Source: Helicoverpa zea
Lineage: Eukaryota > Arthropoda > Insecta > Lepidoptera > Noctuidae
Length of the DNA: 64,000 nt
Assembly (NCBI RefSeq): GCF_022581195.2
Contig: NC_061469.1
Location: 3,348,001 to 3,412,000, forward strand
Direction of reading: 5' to 3'
Position 1 is the first letter of the stretch. Every line of letters begins with the position of its first letter. A model generated the notes under the pieces. That model saw only the letters and a list, made by a program, of their open reading frames with translations. It was not told the DNA's origin and searched no databases. The position numbers were made by a program, and so were the translations under genes. This document shows, one piece after another, positions 11,330 through 25,830 of the stretch.

Positions 11330-14300
11330 CAAAGAACACCTAAAAGTTACAATTGACAAGTGCAATACAAATAAATGATCAGCCTTTTCTATCGATTAAG
11401 TCACAGCAACAGTAAGAACCATCTTAAAAGGAATGTCTTCCATACAAAAAAAAAACTTCGAACATTTAACAAAACTTTATAACATGAGATAGGGGCGCCC
11501 GTTTCGGCTTTTGTCAGGTCACCCAGTTACGAACAGGTCAATACAATGTACGCTCCCGGAACATTTAATGGACAAACGGGAACTAACAATGCATTGTCTG
11601 TTTAAAATATATGAGTAATGATCGGGCACCAAACCTGATTAGAAAAAATATTATTCTACAGTTCTCGCTAAGTATCTTTGCCGGTCCGAAGTTAGCTACT
11701 AGTGACTTCAGGATAGTCAAAAGGTAAGTAAAAATAAACAACTTGACGAGAGCAGTGACTACTTATGTGAAAATCAGCATGCATCAAAAAAAGGAAGATG
11801 ATCATAAAAGATCAAAGAAAAAAAAACACTTCCAACGCCCACTCTGACGCATAATGTTACGTTTGTACAATATACGACTTTTTCTAAGGATTTACCAGAT
11901 GTGGATTTGGATAATCCTTTCTTTTTCGTAATTTTAGATTATACACGCTACACGCTGTTAACATTATCAAGTCAAGATCTCTTTAAATTCACAAGCAATC
12001 GTCAAACATCGATTGTTACATAGAAAACGTTCGGAAAGGAACCGTAACTCAACCGGCCGAGTACCTGTACGGTAAGTTACGTCCCCCGAGGCCGCCGGTC
12101 CGGTCGTAAACCAGCCGTACGGCCTTATAAGCGGTAAGTACTATTAATAAGGTGGAACTCAATTGAAGATCTCGATATACTTATTGTTGCGAGAAATGCA
12201 AGGGAGATTAAGGGAGGGTTAAGGTTTTGTAAGCATATACTTTTTGTTCCGAACTGCTAAATTAATTTTGACCATACAAGTTAAGAACAATAAAAGGTGT
12301 TTCTAGTATTACTCAGGTGGCAAAGACCTGTATCTCCTATCTGGCGAAAGGAATACTAGGAGTTTCTTATCTTATGAAACCGATATTCTAAAAATAGGTA
12401 CCCAAGTGAAAACATACAAACATCCGAGAAATATACAAACTTACAAACAAATAACGTCCTATTAAATACTCCTCAAAAAAGTCTAAAACATTTCTTGTTC
12501 GTAACCTCAAAAAAGGCTCTATTTCTGCGTAATTAAGGGCAAAAACGTATTTCAAGAGCGCAGGTGTGCAAGCTCGGTCTTACAACGTAATGCGAACCCA
12601 ATTAGCGCGGCAGATAGGCTCTGCGTGAGCGCTAATTAATATGTCACAATATATCAATTTATCTTTACACAATTTCGGGATTAGGGTCAAGACAGTCTGT
12701 AGATTGCTTCAGTGTTTATAAGTTTAGAATTACTTGTGTTATTTCTTGTCAAATGTTATTGATTTGAAGTTAAGAATGAGGAAAATATTTTTTCTCGTCC
12801 TCTTCATCATCACATCACCCACTACAGAACACCTGGGGTTCTATTGATTTCCAAAAGCGGAGATGATTCCCCATTGGTTTATAAAATGACCGGTTGACAG
12901 CGGCCTACGTCCAACACCTATCCGTAAACAGACTATCGTATTTACCATGTCTTACGAAATTCTCAAAAACTCATCTCAAAACACATGCATTATTTATTCT
13001 ATCACACACAAACACATACATATACAATACACAGACACGAGCACAGAACCGCAGGACTACATCGGATATCAGGGATTCCTTGACCCAGTTGCAGGAACGA
13101 GGTCCCTCGCAGTCGCGCGATTATATGCCAATAAGACTGTAGGAATAGTTTCAGCATACAGAACTAGCATTATAAAGCTTATATTTATTTTGTGACTTAA
13201 AAGTTGTCAATTTATGCGTTTCGTTCTGAAAAGTTATTTTCTTTTTCTGATTTTCGTCAAATGTGTATTCGTTCCAGTACTAATGGAAAATACCAGTGAA
13301 TGGACTTAATGTAAAAAAAGTAGTCTAATGACAACAACACACCTCACAACAAGATGCATCACAATTGCAAAAAGGATTGCACGTCGTAAAGGGATTTCTT
13401 ATTCCAATGCAGTTTGCACTCTCCACCCATGTTGAAACTTATTCCCAAGATAAACAGACGCCAGGAAACAGGATTTTCCTCCGCAGGAAAACAGTACCTA
13501 CAGTCTTCCATTCATATACCTACCTACATAGTAAGATTTACATCTACCTGAAAACAACTTACAAACTCACACAAACACATCATATACATATTGCTAGACA
13601 CACACACACCCATAAGCAAATATTAACGGAGTTGTCTCTCATTGTGATTGAAACAATAGCATTAATCAAATAATGGCTCAGTAATCAGCGTAACGAGGTA
13701 CTCACAATGGTGGGAGTGTAACAATGACACCCCTTGCCGTGTCTGGATTTGATTAAGTTGTTACTTAAGTACTTGACTCACTTATAAGTACATAGTGGAG
13801 CTTTAAGTATGGAGAAAGACAAATTTCTGTTCAAATATTTATAATTTTTATGAAGTTGTGTAATTTATATGCGTATTTGTAATTGATACTGCTGAATTAG
13901 GTAATAAAAAAGAATTTCACACTTAAAGACAGGTAATGTGTGTCTAAGAATAAATAGATATTTTTTTATCCGATAATCAGCTACACTCAGTTCATTCAGT
14001 TTATTCCTATGTATCTATCTATTATTTAACTCATGCACATTAACTGTGAATCGTTGGAAATTACCGACAGTCATCACAGCCATCTTTCAACCTAATGAAA
14101 CATTAAGCTCTCCGACTATACGACACGTCAGAGACAGCCATATAAAGCAATTCATCAGATTTGCAACATATCTGCGCTCGCCAGTGTGACACGTGCATTG
14201 TGGGGAATGCATTAATTAGCTTACTACTGACAATTGGAACAGCTGTCATTGTTGGAGAATATATGTAGGGATGTACTGAATATAGGTTTATACAGTGTAA

Positions 14301-16080
14301 CACACGAAATATAGAGGCACACTACAGCAGATTTTCTAGGAAAGAAACAAAGCTTTTTATTCTACATCTATCTTATGGGTGTCTTCTGGATGTATCTAAG
14401 TTCACAGCCAGGTCAGAAGAAAAATATAAAGGTACTTATATTAATAGGAACGAATGAATTATATGATGTTTTACAATCTTCAATACCTGACAATCCTTCC
14501 ATTAGCTAAATTATTCACATCACAATGTAAACACCTTGATTAGCGACACCTTGATTATAACATCTCCAAGTCATTACAATACCACAAAAATACGGACATC
14601 ACATAAGAAAGTACCTATCAAACAGAAGAGCTAATAAAAATGCCCATAAAAATTACCATATAAGCTTAGACCTCACTCAAAATAATGAAACCATTAATCA
14701 AGTTAATAGCCCTAAAACGAATAATGGCCGGTGATATCCTCCAAGAGAATTTAGTACTCCTGAAATAAGGGCCATCCTATAAAGGTACGATTTCAAAGCT
14801 GGCTGCCGACTGCAACTGCTGACAGCACAAGCCGCGACTGTATGAAATCGGCCGAAGCTGGTATGTATCTACCTCTACATGAAACCGTCGCTGCTAGTGC
14901 GTTCGGCAGATACAGTCGGCGGCTGGCATTCAAAACGCACCATAATGATCAAATTAAAACCTATTTTGTAAGTAAATTCAATTATGACGAACTTACCTCA
15001 GTGTAGAACCCGCCTTAGCAAGCCGGTGTCATCTGTAACAAGATTACCATATTTATGAATGCTAAAAATATATTTTTGCTTATTATATTAAATTGTGAGT
15101 GGAATAAAAAGGGGTTTTATTTAGAAAAGTAGGTAACCTATCATCGAAGTCGAATAACTTTGGCACAAATAAATGTGCTACAAAAATAAAACAGCAAACT
15201 ATTCGTTTTAAAACTATCCTTCTCATAAAACACATAACAGAAATAGTGCTCCACTTTAGCCTGTTATTGCACAAATGCTTCCCATTGTTTAGAATACGGT
15301 AAAATTCACTTAAACTCAATATAAAACGGGAAGACACGACATGAAACGCAGCGCACGTATGTCATATAGTTTTGCACACGTGAGATATGCAAACAGAAAA
15401 CAACATCACGATAGTTATATGAAGGAAGGTTATTTTTAAACCACACCCCAGGTGTACTAACGAAGCGAGAACATCCAAGTATTTTTACATAAAAAACTCG
15501 AGCAAATCCCACTTTTAAGCCCGGCTATAACATTTAATACTTATCCTTTTCTAACCACGGCGCAGAAAATGCCATAAAATGTAATGAGCGAATCGGGATC
15601 ACATTACATAAAGTGCAACAGAGTTGCTTGCAGCTGTTGAAAACTGCAGTTAGCTGCACGTTGCTGCAACTACTGCAACATGCTGTGAACGTGACCCGGA
15701 TAAGGGTAAATAAGATATAAGGGGTGTTTGACTACATAGTGTAAAGGCGATAGAAATGTTAACGCTTCGAAATGTTTTGAGAAATGATGGTCAGTTTTTA
15801 TTGCAGGAAACTTTGTATGTACTGTTGCGAAAGTAGAGGTAATACATACACACAACTGGATTAACACATAATATAATAGTTGTGGATGGCTTAACTCGGA
15901 AGATAATCCAGACCTGATCGTAATGTCGACACCGACTTTACTACGAGTAGGTATAATATTATTTACTGAACATGAGAACGAATCTTTTGATCTATGGGAA
16001 ACATAACTCTATTTCTAAAAATATATTCACTCTAGTTGCTTTCCAGTGAAGAGTGAGTAAATAATTCCATCTTGATGTTA
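11330..16080. other. Non-coding stretch with simple-sequence patches
   Basis: No supportable exon. It contains CA/ACAC-rich microsatellite-like stretches near 12990-13060 and 13560-13615, and a GC-rich patch near 12050-12120. Open frames here are short and compositionally biased. Confidence 0.45.
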
Positions 16081-16180
16081 ACCGTGTGAAACAAAGGAGC
16101 GTGCCGCGGGCGTAGCCGCTTCGTAGCACCGCACCGCTACGAATAGCCTACGCAGCCGCTACGACAGCTTTTCACATCAG
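16081..16180. repeat. Foldback element rich in GTAGC/GCTAC
   Basis: Inner arms 16110-16127 and 16136-16153 pair at 14 of 18 positions (GCGTAG....TTCGTAGC on both sides) around an 8-nt loop. Outer sequences GTGTGAAA (16084) and TTTCACAT (about 16171) also pair. The patch is GC-rich in an AT-rich setting, which suggests a small MITE-like insertion. Confidence 0.55.
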
Positions 16181-16499
16181 CTACGTGAAACCAATTTATA
16201 AGGTACAGTTTGCTATTTAAAATGTTTGACTATTTAGAATGTTTAAATGTAGTTTTGCAAATAAATACATTGTATAAACACACGACGGAAATATGGATTG
16301 ATTTTAATAAAAAACAAACTATTTCTATGAACTACGGTACAGGCCATCAAAAAAGTCAATACCCTGATCAGAATATTTGATCCAAATATTGCTAAAGTGA
16401 CACACTTATCTTGAATAGCGAATAAATTAGGGCTTAAGGCGAAAACTATTTTAATCCTCAAAATCAACAAAATCAAATCGAATTTGTGAACCAAATAGT

Positions 16500-16760
16500 C
16501 TGACGTGCTGAAGCCGAATTTATCACTAATTATAATAACGGCGCCGGCAATCCGGCATCATCCCGTCGTTTGTAATGAAGGTTATACAGAACGGAGCAAT
16601 TACTTAATCGAGGGTTGTAGAACGTGTCCCTTGTGCTGCCAGTCAGCCTCCGCCAGAGCACGGCTCCTCAATGACCGGGGCGAGGGGGGAGCATCGAGCC
16701 CCTCGTATATTCCAATAAAGAAGGACAAGACTCTAATAACGCGACCCCAGTAAGCTCCCA
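16500..16760. other. GC-rich island of unknown nature
   Basis: About 250 bp clearly richer in G+C than its flanks, with an 82-codon plus-strand frame that includes closely spaced cysteines. I do not recognise it. It may be an old transposon fragment or an isolated exon. No good splice sites frame it. Confidence 0.25.
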
Positions 16761-17043
16761 AAACGACACCTCAGACTTTCGAACCCACCACCAAGTCAAA
16801 ATCAACCTTATCATACAGAAAATAAAGTCGAAATTACATCGAACTGTACCAAACTCAGTAATAAATACGAAAACAGAACCGCACGTCCGGTGAAGTTTTT
16901 AAGAGAAGACGACGTAGGTGGAATATTAGGTGAGGTACAAGTAATGGAAATTTGATAACGCGTGTCGGCAAGAATTACACGCCTACCGGGAGCCGAGACT
17001 AAATGCGTTGTGAATATAAATAATTTGACTATTACCACAGTTA

Positions 17044-17218
17044 AGATATTTTCCTGTAAACAGTTTTGAAGCTACCTACTAACTTTGTAAAAATGTCACT
17101 CACACAGGCATGTACATCGACGAACGCCGTGCCTCGAGCACATGGGTGTGTGGTGACGTTGTTACGAAAGTTAGTACCTGCGTAGCTTCACAACTGTTTA
17201 CAAGAGAATATATTGAAA
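17044..17218. repeat. Imperfect foldback (MITE-like) element
   Basis: Left arm about 17044-17106 and right arm about 17146-17218 are reverse complements with a few mismatches and small gaps. Both share TGTAAACAGTT, TGAAGCTAC and ACTAACTTT in order. The loop is roughly 40 nt. The size and terminal pairing fit a small non-autonomous foldback transposon. Confidence 0.75.
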
Positions 17219-17229
17219 CTGTGTACTGA

Positions 17230-20200
17230 TTACTGAACTCCATCAACAGCGATTTTATATATATTTTAAGAAAACTTCATATACTTAGTACTTGCCCAAG
17301 CAAGACTTCGCTACGCGTCTGCCAAATCAAATAATGAAACGTACAGAGCAGACAAAACAAATACGTATTGATTTTCAACATTAGCAATACTGAAGTTATG
17401 AAATTGGCAAACGAAGCTTAATAATATCTTCAAGGTGAATTGGAAATTAGATTCGAAAAGGATAACACAAAATCCCAGTTCTCTATTTCTGTTGTCTGAT
17501 TTTCGAACCACAGTAATCTTCGTCTGGGTGTTTCCATTTGTCTGATAAGAATAGAATAAATATCAATACGTTACTATTTAACGTATTTTTTGGCGGGACT
17601 CTATTTAGGGTCATATTTGGAGACAATAGACGTGCCTGAAAGATATAGCGGATGAACCTAACAAAATAATTACCAGTCTGCAGAAAATATCCAACACCAT
17701 TAAAGAGTGACCTACTTCTCAGCTAAAACAATATGGCGCCCAAAAGACCTTCACTTGAAGACCGGGAACTAATTAATTAAATAATCTCATAATCTCTCGA
17801 CAATCCGCTTAGCTTTAATATTACACTTACAACTGCAGTATATTATACAAACGATGTAAGACAAAGACTTAATATTTTTGACGGCTTTAGCCAGGAATTT
17901 TTCCTCAAATTATATTGAGGGTCGAGAACTAATTAAAGGAAACTTTGTTCAATGAAACCTTTTTGGGTAACCTCGACTCTTAATGGGTTTATTAAGTCTG
18001 CTATAAGGTTTGGTAAAAATTGGTGTTTAAATAACCATAAGTGCAAGTGCAATATTCACAGACACATTAAGTGGAATCCAGCTACAATTTACACAAAAGA
18101 TGAAGTGTTTCAAAAACAATTTAGCCTCAACATCATAGTATTAAGCCAGCATCATGTTAGTACACAAACTTGGTTGTTCAATTAAGTCCTAACGGCGGGT
18201 AGGTAGTTAAATTTGCATCAAGTGTCGCCACGGACGGCCCTCGGCGCGGACTTGTCACAAGTGTCTAATGGCTAAAGATAATGAAGTGTGCTCGTTTAGT
18301 AGCCAGCCTGTACATTTTTAATTAAGATGTTAGAAAAAACGATCGTTATTATATTTTGTTTGTATGGAAAATTGCTGTCTGTATTGGTTTGTAAACTAGA
18401 ACTGAAAGAGGGATGCGAATTATAAAGGGCCAAGAAACGTCCCATTACGTGGTAATTTAAAATCAAATCGATATAACATCTTAATGTTATGTAAAACTAA
18501 CTTTTATATGTTATTGTCCACCGGTCTCCTCAAACTTGTATGACATTTTCTTCAAAAGGTAATTTCAGAAACGATCCTATATTGTTCATTCATGGATGAA
18601 TGTATGGTTAGACTTAAAAAGAGACTATGGACCCTTGAGTTTCGGTGTTTCTTTTCAAAGTAGTCAGATAGGAAATAAAGACTCCATATCGCTATCAAAG
18701 AAAAGTCGTGAAAAATTATTGATTTCAACTGCAACCTATTTGCCAAATATAACATTTATCATTTAATGCGAAAAATTTAATGCCACCCTACTCTTATGTA
18801 TGCAGCTACAATTTCCTTCATTACAAAAACATGTGTGTCAACTTTAAATAGATGCATCTAAAGCAGTCTCATTGACAATTCCGATGCACTACATCAGACT
18901 GAGAGCCCTAAACTATACAACGAGTGACCCAGTTCATGTTTGTGACAAGCTATACATATACAATGTTACTACAACTATATCTATTTGTAACATTATCTAA
19001 ATCTGTTGGGAGTTTCACTAGATACGTACTTACTTACTTTCGTATAAAATGTAGGTTCTTCGTTATGAAATATGTACATTCTTATGTAGATAAACAGGTA
19101 CTCGTATATACACATCGATCGCTCGTAGTGTTTCGGTTACTCTGTATATAAAAGTATACCTTACATAATACTCGTAATTTCGCGAAAGGTTTTCTAGACC
19201 CTTCAGCGAACTTCTAATGTATTACATCAACAGTACAATACCTTTCCAAAAGATAGGTATTATTAAATAAAGCTCGGATATTATTTTTTCTGAAGAATTG
19301 AGTTATTGTTTGGTTAAATTCGGGAACCACGGAGCGAGACAAGAGGATTATGAAGGGAAACAAAGTTGTCTGCCGCCGAATTACTTACAATTGTATAATA
19401 TTCAGTAATCCTATAAAAACAGTACCTTCCAAATATTATAGGATAAGTACTTCGTCTTTGAAGATTCGACGAATTTTGAAGCCCGTTCATGAATGTCTTT
19501 TAATACTGAAAGTAAAAACGTGTCGAGTTGAAATAGGAACATATTTTTCACGCGAAGCAGATTTTTTATCTAGCAGAGTCTGGATTTTATAAGAAAAGTG
19601 CACTATACTTAATTTGATGGCAAGATAGCGCTTTGTTTGACCTGAAGGAATACTGTACATTTCTTTATGTGTACAAATGTTTTAATCCTTAATAGAAAAC
19701 AGCTATATATTTTCGCAGAAAAGAGGAAATATTTAAAATTAAAACGAGCTGTGTAATATTTACCAACCAGCACGGTTAGCTTATTTCCCTGAAAGAAACA
19801 ATTGACTGCCTAGTCGTGCTGAAATTCATGAATGAAGGATATCCCGGTCAAAACCTATCATCCGGCAGCAGGCTTTTAAACGAAGCCTCGGGCACCGAGC
19901 TTCCAATAGTGGGAAAACGATTTATCGAAACGGAATGCACTTGCAATTTCACACAAAGAACTCAACGCTTTAAAAACTCACCTATTTGTTTTTTCCAAAT
20001 AGGTTGAAATATTTGAGTTCGTAGTTCGTACATCAGTCGTGTAGGAGAAATAATTCAAGCAGAATGGAAGAGCAGACGGGTGCCTCGTTTAAACACCGGG
20101 TGCACTCTTTTAAAGCCTTTTTACGAGGTGCACCACCCCACGAGGTGCACACCCGACGGGACACGTACACGTTATGTTTTATTGCGACCCGCTTAACGGG

Positions 20201-23200
20201 ATTCAATTAATATTTTCTCAGTGAGCAACACTGGAAGGAAATGGATTTCTGTTTGAATAAAATGTTAACTAAGGGAGTTCTTTGTTCTTCGATTCCTTTT
20301 GTATTTATTATTCCTGTTATATGAGCATGTACACGTGTAAGTTTGAGTTGATGTTGTAAAATCATACATGTATCTACGCAATCATTTTACAAGTTCGCGT
20401 GAAAACCTTAGTCACAATGATAAATCAAAATCTAAAAAGTCACAGCCCCAATTCCCCTGTATGTAAGTTAAATACTCAACAAACTGCAACTTAACAACCA
20501 CGGAAACCATGACTCAAGCAAACTATTCAATATTCTTCAATGAGCTACATTTTGTGTAAGTACCTGCAACAGCTGTCATGTACAAGACCAACGCTCGAAG
20601 AAGCCTATTCTATTTGAGAACAATGGAAGTTTCACGAAATACGGTCATGGTGTAAATAACCAACCATTTTAAACCTAGAGGTGATTATTTTGGTAACTTC
20701 ATTAAATGTGGTTCTCTTTGCAATGCGTAGTTCTGGATTATAGTTTTCTCATCTTCTCTCTTACATGCAATATTTCATTGGCGTTTGGACTTTTGCTGTA
20801 TTAGTATTTTGCACAGACTCATCACAGTCTTTTCACCTAGTCGTCGAGTCATGCAAGTTCAAACCACCAGTCTCATTCGCGTCCGTTAATAAACAAGTCA
20901 AATGGCTATAAAAATAAGCTGAATTGTCTGACTCGCGATTAAGTAAATTTTAAAACACCATTTTTTTTCTAAACGACGACATATCCGCTAGCTTTTTAAT
21001 ACAGGTACTCGTATATGCCCGTAATCCTGCACATATTACGGAGGTAAAAATGAATCCCAGACACACGCGAAGGATAATCACGTAAAAACGGGTGTCATAA
21101 CTCACTAGGGGTATTTACCAGACATTACTGCACTCGTTGGAAAAAATATATTAATACCGCGAGCAACACTACGCAGGAAATGCAGAAGATTTTATGTGAT
21201 CCCTGAAAATTATAACTAGCATCAATGAATTAAATATTGTTTTATTAAGTTACATACCATTTGGTATCTTTAATGAAAGACATTATAAATCACCAAAAAC
21301 TGGAAATTCTCGCAAGAATACCATATCTAGAGGTATAATTGGAAACAAAACACTGACGCTGTCGGTTACCATTACCAGATATCATCATTCAGGTTCTATG
21401 ATAGAATGCTATTAGGTAGGTATTAACTACACACACGACTTCTAAAAATACTGTTCCTAACAGCGATGTACTTACCTATTAATTTGTATAGTTTCGCACA
21501 GTTTAGTTCGGACCTTCTCTGCCTATCTACTTGATGATACACAACGTAAAATATTCCTCCCTCTCGCTGTATTGTCACGCGATATGACGCCGACGTACCT
21601 ACATAATGGAATATGAGAGAAAACTCATTTATTTTCCACTGAAGAGCCGCGACAAAGAATCCTAGGACACAATGGTGTTATTGTGACTGTGCCTTAGTTG
21701 TGGCGAAATATATCAGTGGTTACTGCAGTTGTTAAGATTTTATGGCAACGGTCCATGTAGGGCAATTTTAAGCTGTAGTTGTACAAAACTTCCTAATCTG
21801 AACAAGCTTTATGAGCTTGTTCAATGAGAAATAATGTTAGGATTTTTTCTAGCTGGTAACACCACAGAAATTCTATGGTTGCATTGAAACCAAATAAGCG
21901 AAGAACTAGAGCTTGCATAAGAGTATTCTTTAGCAGCATTTTACGTTGTTTTCCTAAAAAAATCTTTTAAAAACAGAGAACTCTTTAATGGTGGTTTCCA
22001 AAAAATATATAGATATGAAATGAGCATAGCGTCTTACTATTGCGTTATTGCAAAACGTTTTAGCTTCAGGCATAACTTTAATGAACCATTCTAGTAAGAC
22101 ATAAACAAATTACATAATGTGTAAAAGACAAAGTTTTGATTGGCATAAACCATCGAAATTGTTAAAAGCCCGTTTTATCGGCTGAGAAGTTATTACAAGT
22201 TGCTAATGTAGAAACTTTAGACATTTATGTGCCCAACATTACCTAGCCATCTGCAAAGTATTGACATTATGAAGGAATAGGTTTTAATAGCTCTCACGAG
22301 AAATGCTTATAAAAAAAGACCATCTGGAAAATGATCAGCAAAAAATACTAGTTGGACTCCGAGAAGGGGCTTGCAAAGATTTTCCCGGTTCACCTGGAGT
22401 ACCAAAAGCACCTACCCATATTTTTCAATGTTCCTTAAACATTCAATATGCAAATACCTCAAAGTATTAAAATATATTGCAAACAAAGAATCTTTCAGAC
22501 TCAAGACAGTGACAAAAATAAACCCCGCATAGAGGAAGCTTCAATGATTAAAGTGTCAATCTCTGGAAGAGGTCGACACGACATATAAATAATTTCCGAA
22601 GTAAGTTCATTCACCGGCGGGTGTCTCCTAACCCTTCAGAAAGAAGACCAGACTCGTATTAGGATCAATAATTCAATGACATGCGGTGTAGTACAAACGC
22701 ATTTATTCCAGTTCGTAATAAAATACTTTTTGAAACTGCTGAAAGCTTTGATAAATACAATAATTACAAAATCGAAAATATGTGAAATTTCAGGAGAAAT
22801 ATGAGCCTAAAAAGTAGAAGAAAAAGGCACATATAAAAAATCTATAAATGAGAGATCAATAAGTCGTTGCCGTAACAGCATTTGGGCGCAAAAAGATGCT
22901 TTTCAGTCCAATTCTAAATTTGAAATTGTGAAATTGTTTCTAGACCATAACACAAGCAGTTAATAATAGTGTTATGTATGCTATGTATAAATGTATGTAT
23001 TATATGCTATGCGAGGCAAGTAAGTCTTCACATGGTGAAAATGTTTCACATTTCCCACGAAACTGTCTACAATAATTACTGAATATACTTTGTCTAGGTA
23101 CAGTTCCGTACCTTCCTATTGTAATGGAGTGTAACCAGGGCAGGGGGGAGTTAATGAATTGTATTTGAATATACCATGTATATCTATTTTAGACCTTTTT

Positions 23201-25240
23201 CTGGTAAAGTAATCCCGCAAGAACCAATCCAAGTTTAAAATTAAATGTAGGTACAGATTTGGATATTTTGTATTACGCCAAATACAGCAATCAAGCATTC
23301 TTGAAAATTAACTTATTTTGATAGGTTTAAAAAGAAGGAAACAGTTATATTTATTTGCTGTTTTTTTTTAATAGAGTAATAGCGCTATTCTTCTTTAAAC
23401 TTAAAAAAAAGTAGCATATTTTAATTTGATGTAGTCAACACTAACAGTTTTAATTACCATAAAACAAACGTATCCTTGTTCCAAGGGCTACAAATTCAAA
23501 GTACAAAAGACAAAAAGCCTTGGGGCTCAATTACTCCCCCCCCCCCTCCCACTACGTCACTTTGGAGTGCATTCACCGCCGGTGGGATCGCGTGAGGCGC
23601 CGATCCGATAAACCATCGCCGCGGTAGGCGCCCCATAAACCTCCCATAAGTTTTAAAGACAGTGCAGTGTTATGCAAAAACCCATGATTGCATTATAAAT
23701 TGTTGAATTACGTGATGGTGAGTTTTAATCACGTTTTGTATTAATTTTGTGGCTTTTTTCTATGATAAATCCAAATTATTCAAACTAAATTGGTACAAAA
23801 TAAGAAAAACTCAAGAGCCCTGTGTCCTAAATGATCTTTAATTACCCTTATCATTATAAAAAATATTTGCAATGAAACCATCATTCAAACTGACTGTGTA
23901 CCAACCATAACTTAGGTTTTTGCAAAAATAGTATTCCCACTACTTTAGACTTCAATTCCATTACGCACCAAACAATGGTCACCCTACTATAATGCAGGAC
24001 CTATCTCTATCCATGGCATATTTCTTGCAATAAGTGCCCTCTCCCTACCTACCAAGTAATTACATTCATGCATTGTATAATTTCTTCCACATTGAGGTAG
24101 GTCCCGGTTCAGTATTTAGGTACAAGTACATTAGTGGAATTTTAGTATTACACATAACTGCAATGTGGTATTGGTATGGTAATTTGATTCCAAGTAAATG
24201 AGTGTCTGTTTCTATGTGCAATCAATTTAATGACTTATTTTATTCTGATATTGCTATTTGTATGTTGTTTTATAAAAAAAATCGCTTTCTTCATGAGGTA
24301 AAAATTATTTTGAGATAGATTATTATATATTTTTAAATATTGTTATATTTTTTACACACTTCTCAAGATCCTTATTGTCTGAATCGTTTTTTTTTCATAA
24401 TCATTTTTTGTAATATGGAGATGAAAAGAATGAAGTTACATAATTCTTAAACATAACTCAAAATGCTTAATAAGTGTAAATAATCCTATATCAAAATAAT
24501 GCATCTGTTTCATTGACAAATATTTACTAGATGACACTATTACAAGACAAGATAACAATGTCCCCAGTCAATTAAGATGAATCATTTTGAACCACATGTT
24601 AGTAAAGGAAACCCGCTCTCGTTACTAGATGAGTCACTAACTTTGTAGATCAGAAATAGCACTTGAATGATGTAAATACTTCCTATAACCAAATATAAGA
24701 AAATATTTATTTAATTAATTCTTCATTCATGATGCAATACAAGTGTTTACTTTATTGTAAATTATTAGTGTCAATTCCTTCCTTAATACATACTATGTCA
24801 ACATTAATAGCTATATTTTTTTTACTGTACAATATTTGGAAAAACTATTTATTCCAGAATATTTTTGGGCATATTATATGTAGGTATATTTATTTAAAAA
24901 ATTAGTATAATATGTGATTCCATGTCAAGAGCACTAACTGAAATCAAATAAAGCTTTCCTTTAGACTAAATATAGCTTAGGTATAATGCTGCAAATATAT
25001 ATTTTTAAACAATAGTGCTAAGAAAATTTTAATTTTACTGTATTATCAAATAAAAATTTTTAGGAGCAGTGAAGGTTGTAAGAGAATGTTTTATATTTAC
25101 AAAACAATATTAACCTTGCAGTATAATGACTATTTATAAACAAATAATTAGATACCTATAAAGAGATAAAATAATTTAGTTATCTTCTTTGTGCACTTAT
25201 AATAATATTTATCAATTAAAATGCTAATTTAAGTGTGCAA
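17230..25240. other. Non-coding stretch
   Basis: About 8 kb in which no exon can be supported. Minor structures are the direct repeat ACGAGGTGCAC (twice, about 20124-20150), a 9-bp hairpin AACAAGCTT/AAGCTTGTT type near 21800-21822, a poly-C tract near 23536-23548, and a GC-rich patch at about 23565-23635. The rest is AT-rich and unremarkable. Confidence 0.45.
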
Positions 25241-25254
25241 TTACCATGTTTATG

Positions 25255-25830
25255 GAACAAACATAACGGTACTCTGTAACGCGAAGTAAGATGCTGCAAA
25301 TAAATTGTAAAACCTAGATATGCATTGAGCATAACTGCTAGTAGATTTCAAAACACTGAAATGTCGACCTTCACGATACTTTTCGCAATAATATCTTAAT
25401 AGCAAACCAACACGTACCTTTCCCTTGCATATACAATGCACGCACAAATGAACTATATATTAAATAGCTTTCTCGATTCTGTCACAACTTCAAGACACGA
25501 ACTAAGTAGGTAACGTCTACAGCCTGAAAAATCAATAACACTGCCCGAGCTCACTAGCCCTTTTCTTTTCATCTGAATTGTACATAATACAGTAATTCTG
25601 TCTACTTACCGCTCCACAGACTTCAAGGGATGATCTTCTGGAACCCGATGCAGAAGTTAATAGCTCTCAATGATTCAGAATATTATTTTTATTTATTTAT
25701 TTTTCACCACAAGTTACAACAAAGCGCAGTGACAATCATCTGCTTTGACAGATGTTTTGACGTTTTCGTGTGCGATCCGTTACACGAAAGTACAGTTTGA
25801 GCGTCACGATCCGTTTCACGAGATAGAAAA
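25255..25830 (-). promoter_or_regulatory. Candidate promoter and 5' non-coding exons on the minus strand
   Basis: Reading leftwards, a repeated 15-mer CGATCCGTT[A/T]CACGA (25773-25787 and 25807-25821) is followed by a strong minus-strand donor GGTAAGTAG (near 25612). Further on there is a second possible donor near 25409 and a possible small exon 25255-25297, bounded by TTTGCAG and GTAATTGC. No coding potential is evident, so it could be the 5' end of a long gene or non-coding RNA running left. Each signal alone is weak. Confidence 0.2.

Noticed and set aside
12947..13673. Several overlapping frames around CACA repeats
   Set aside because: Low-complexity translation of microsatellite-like DNA.
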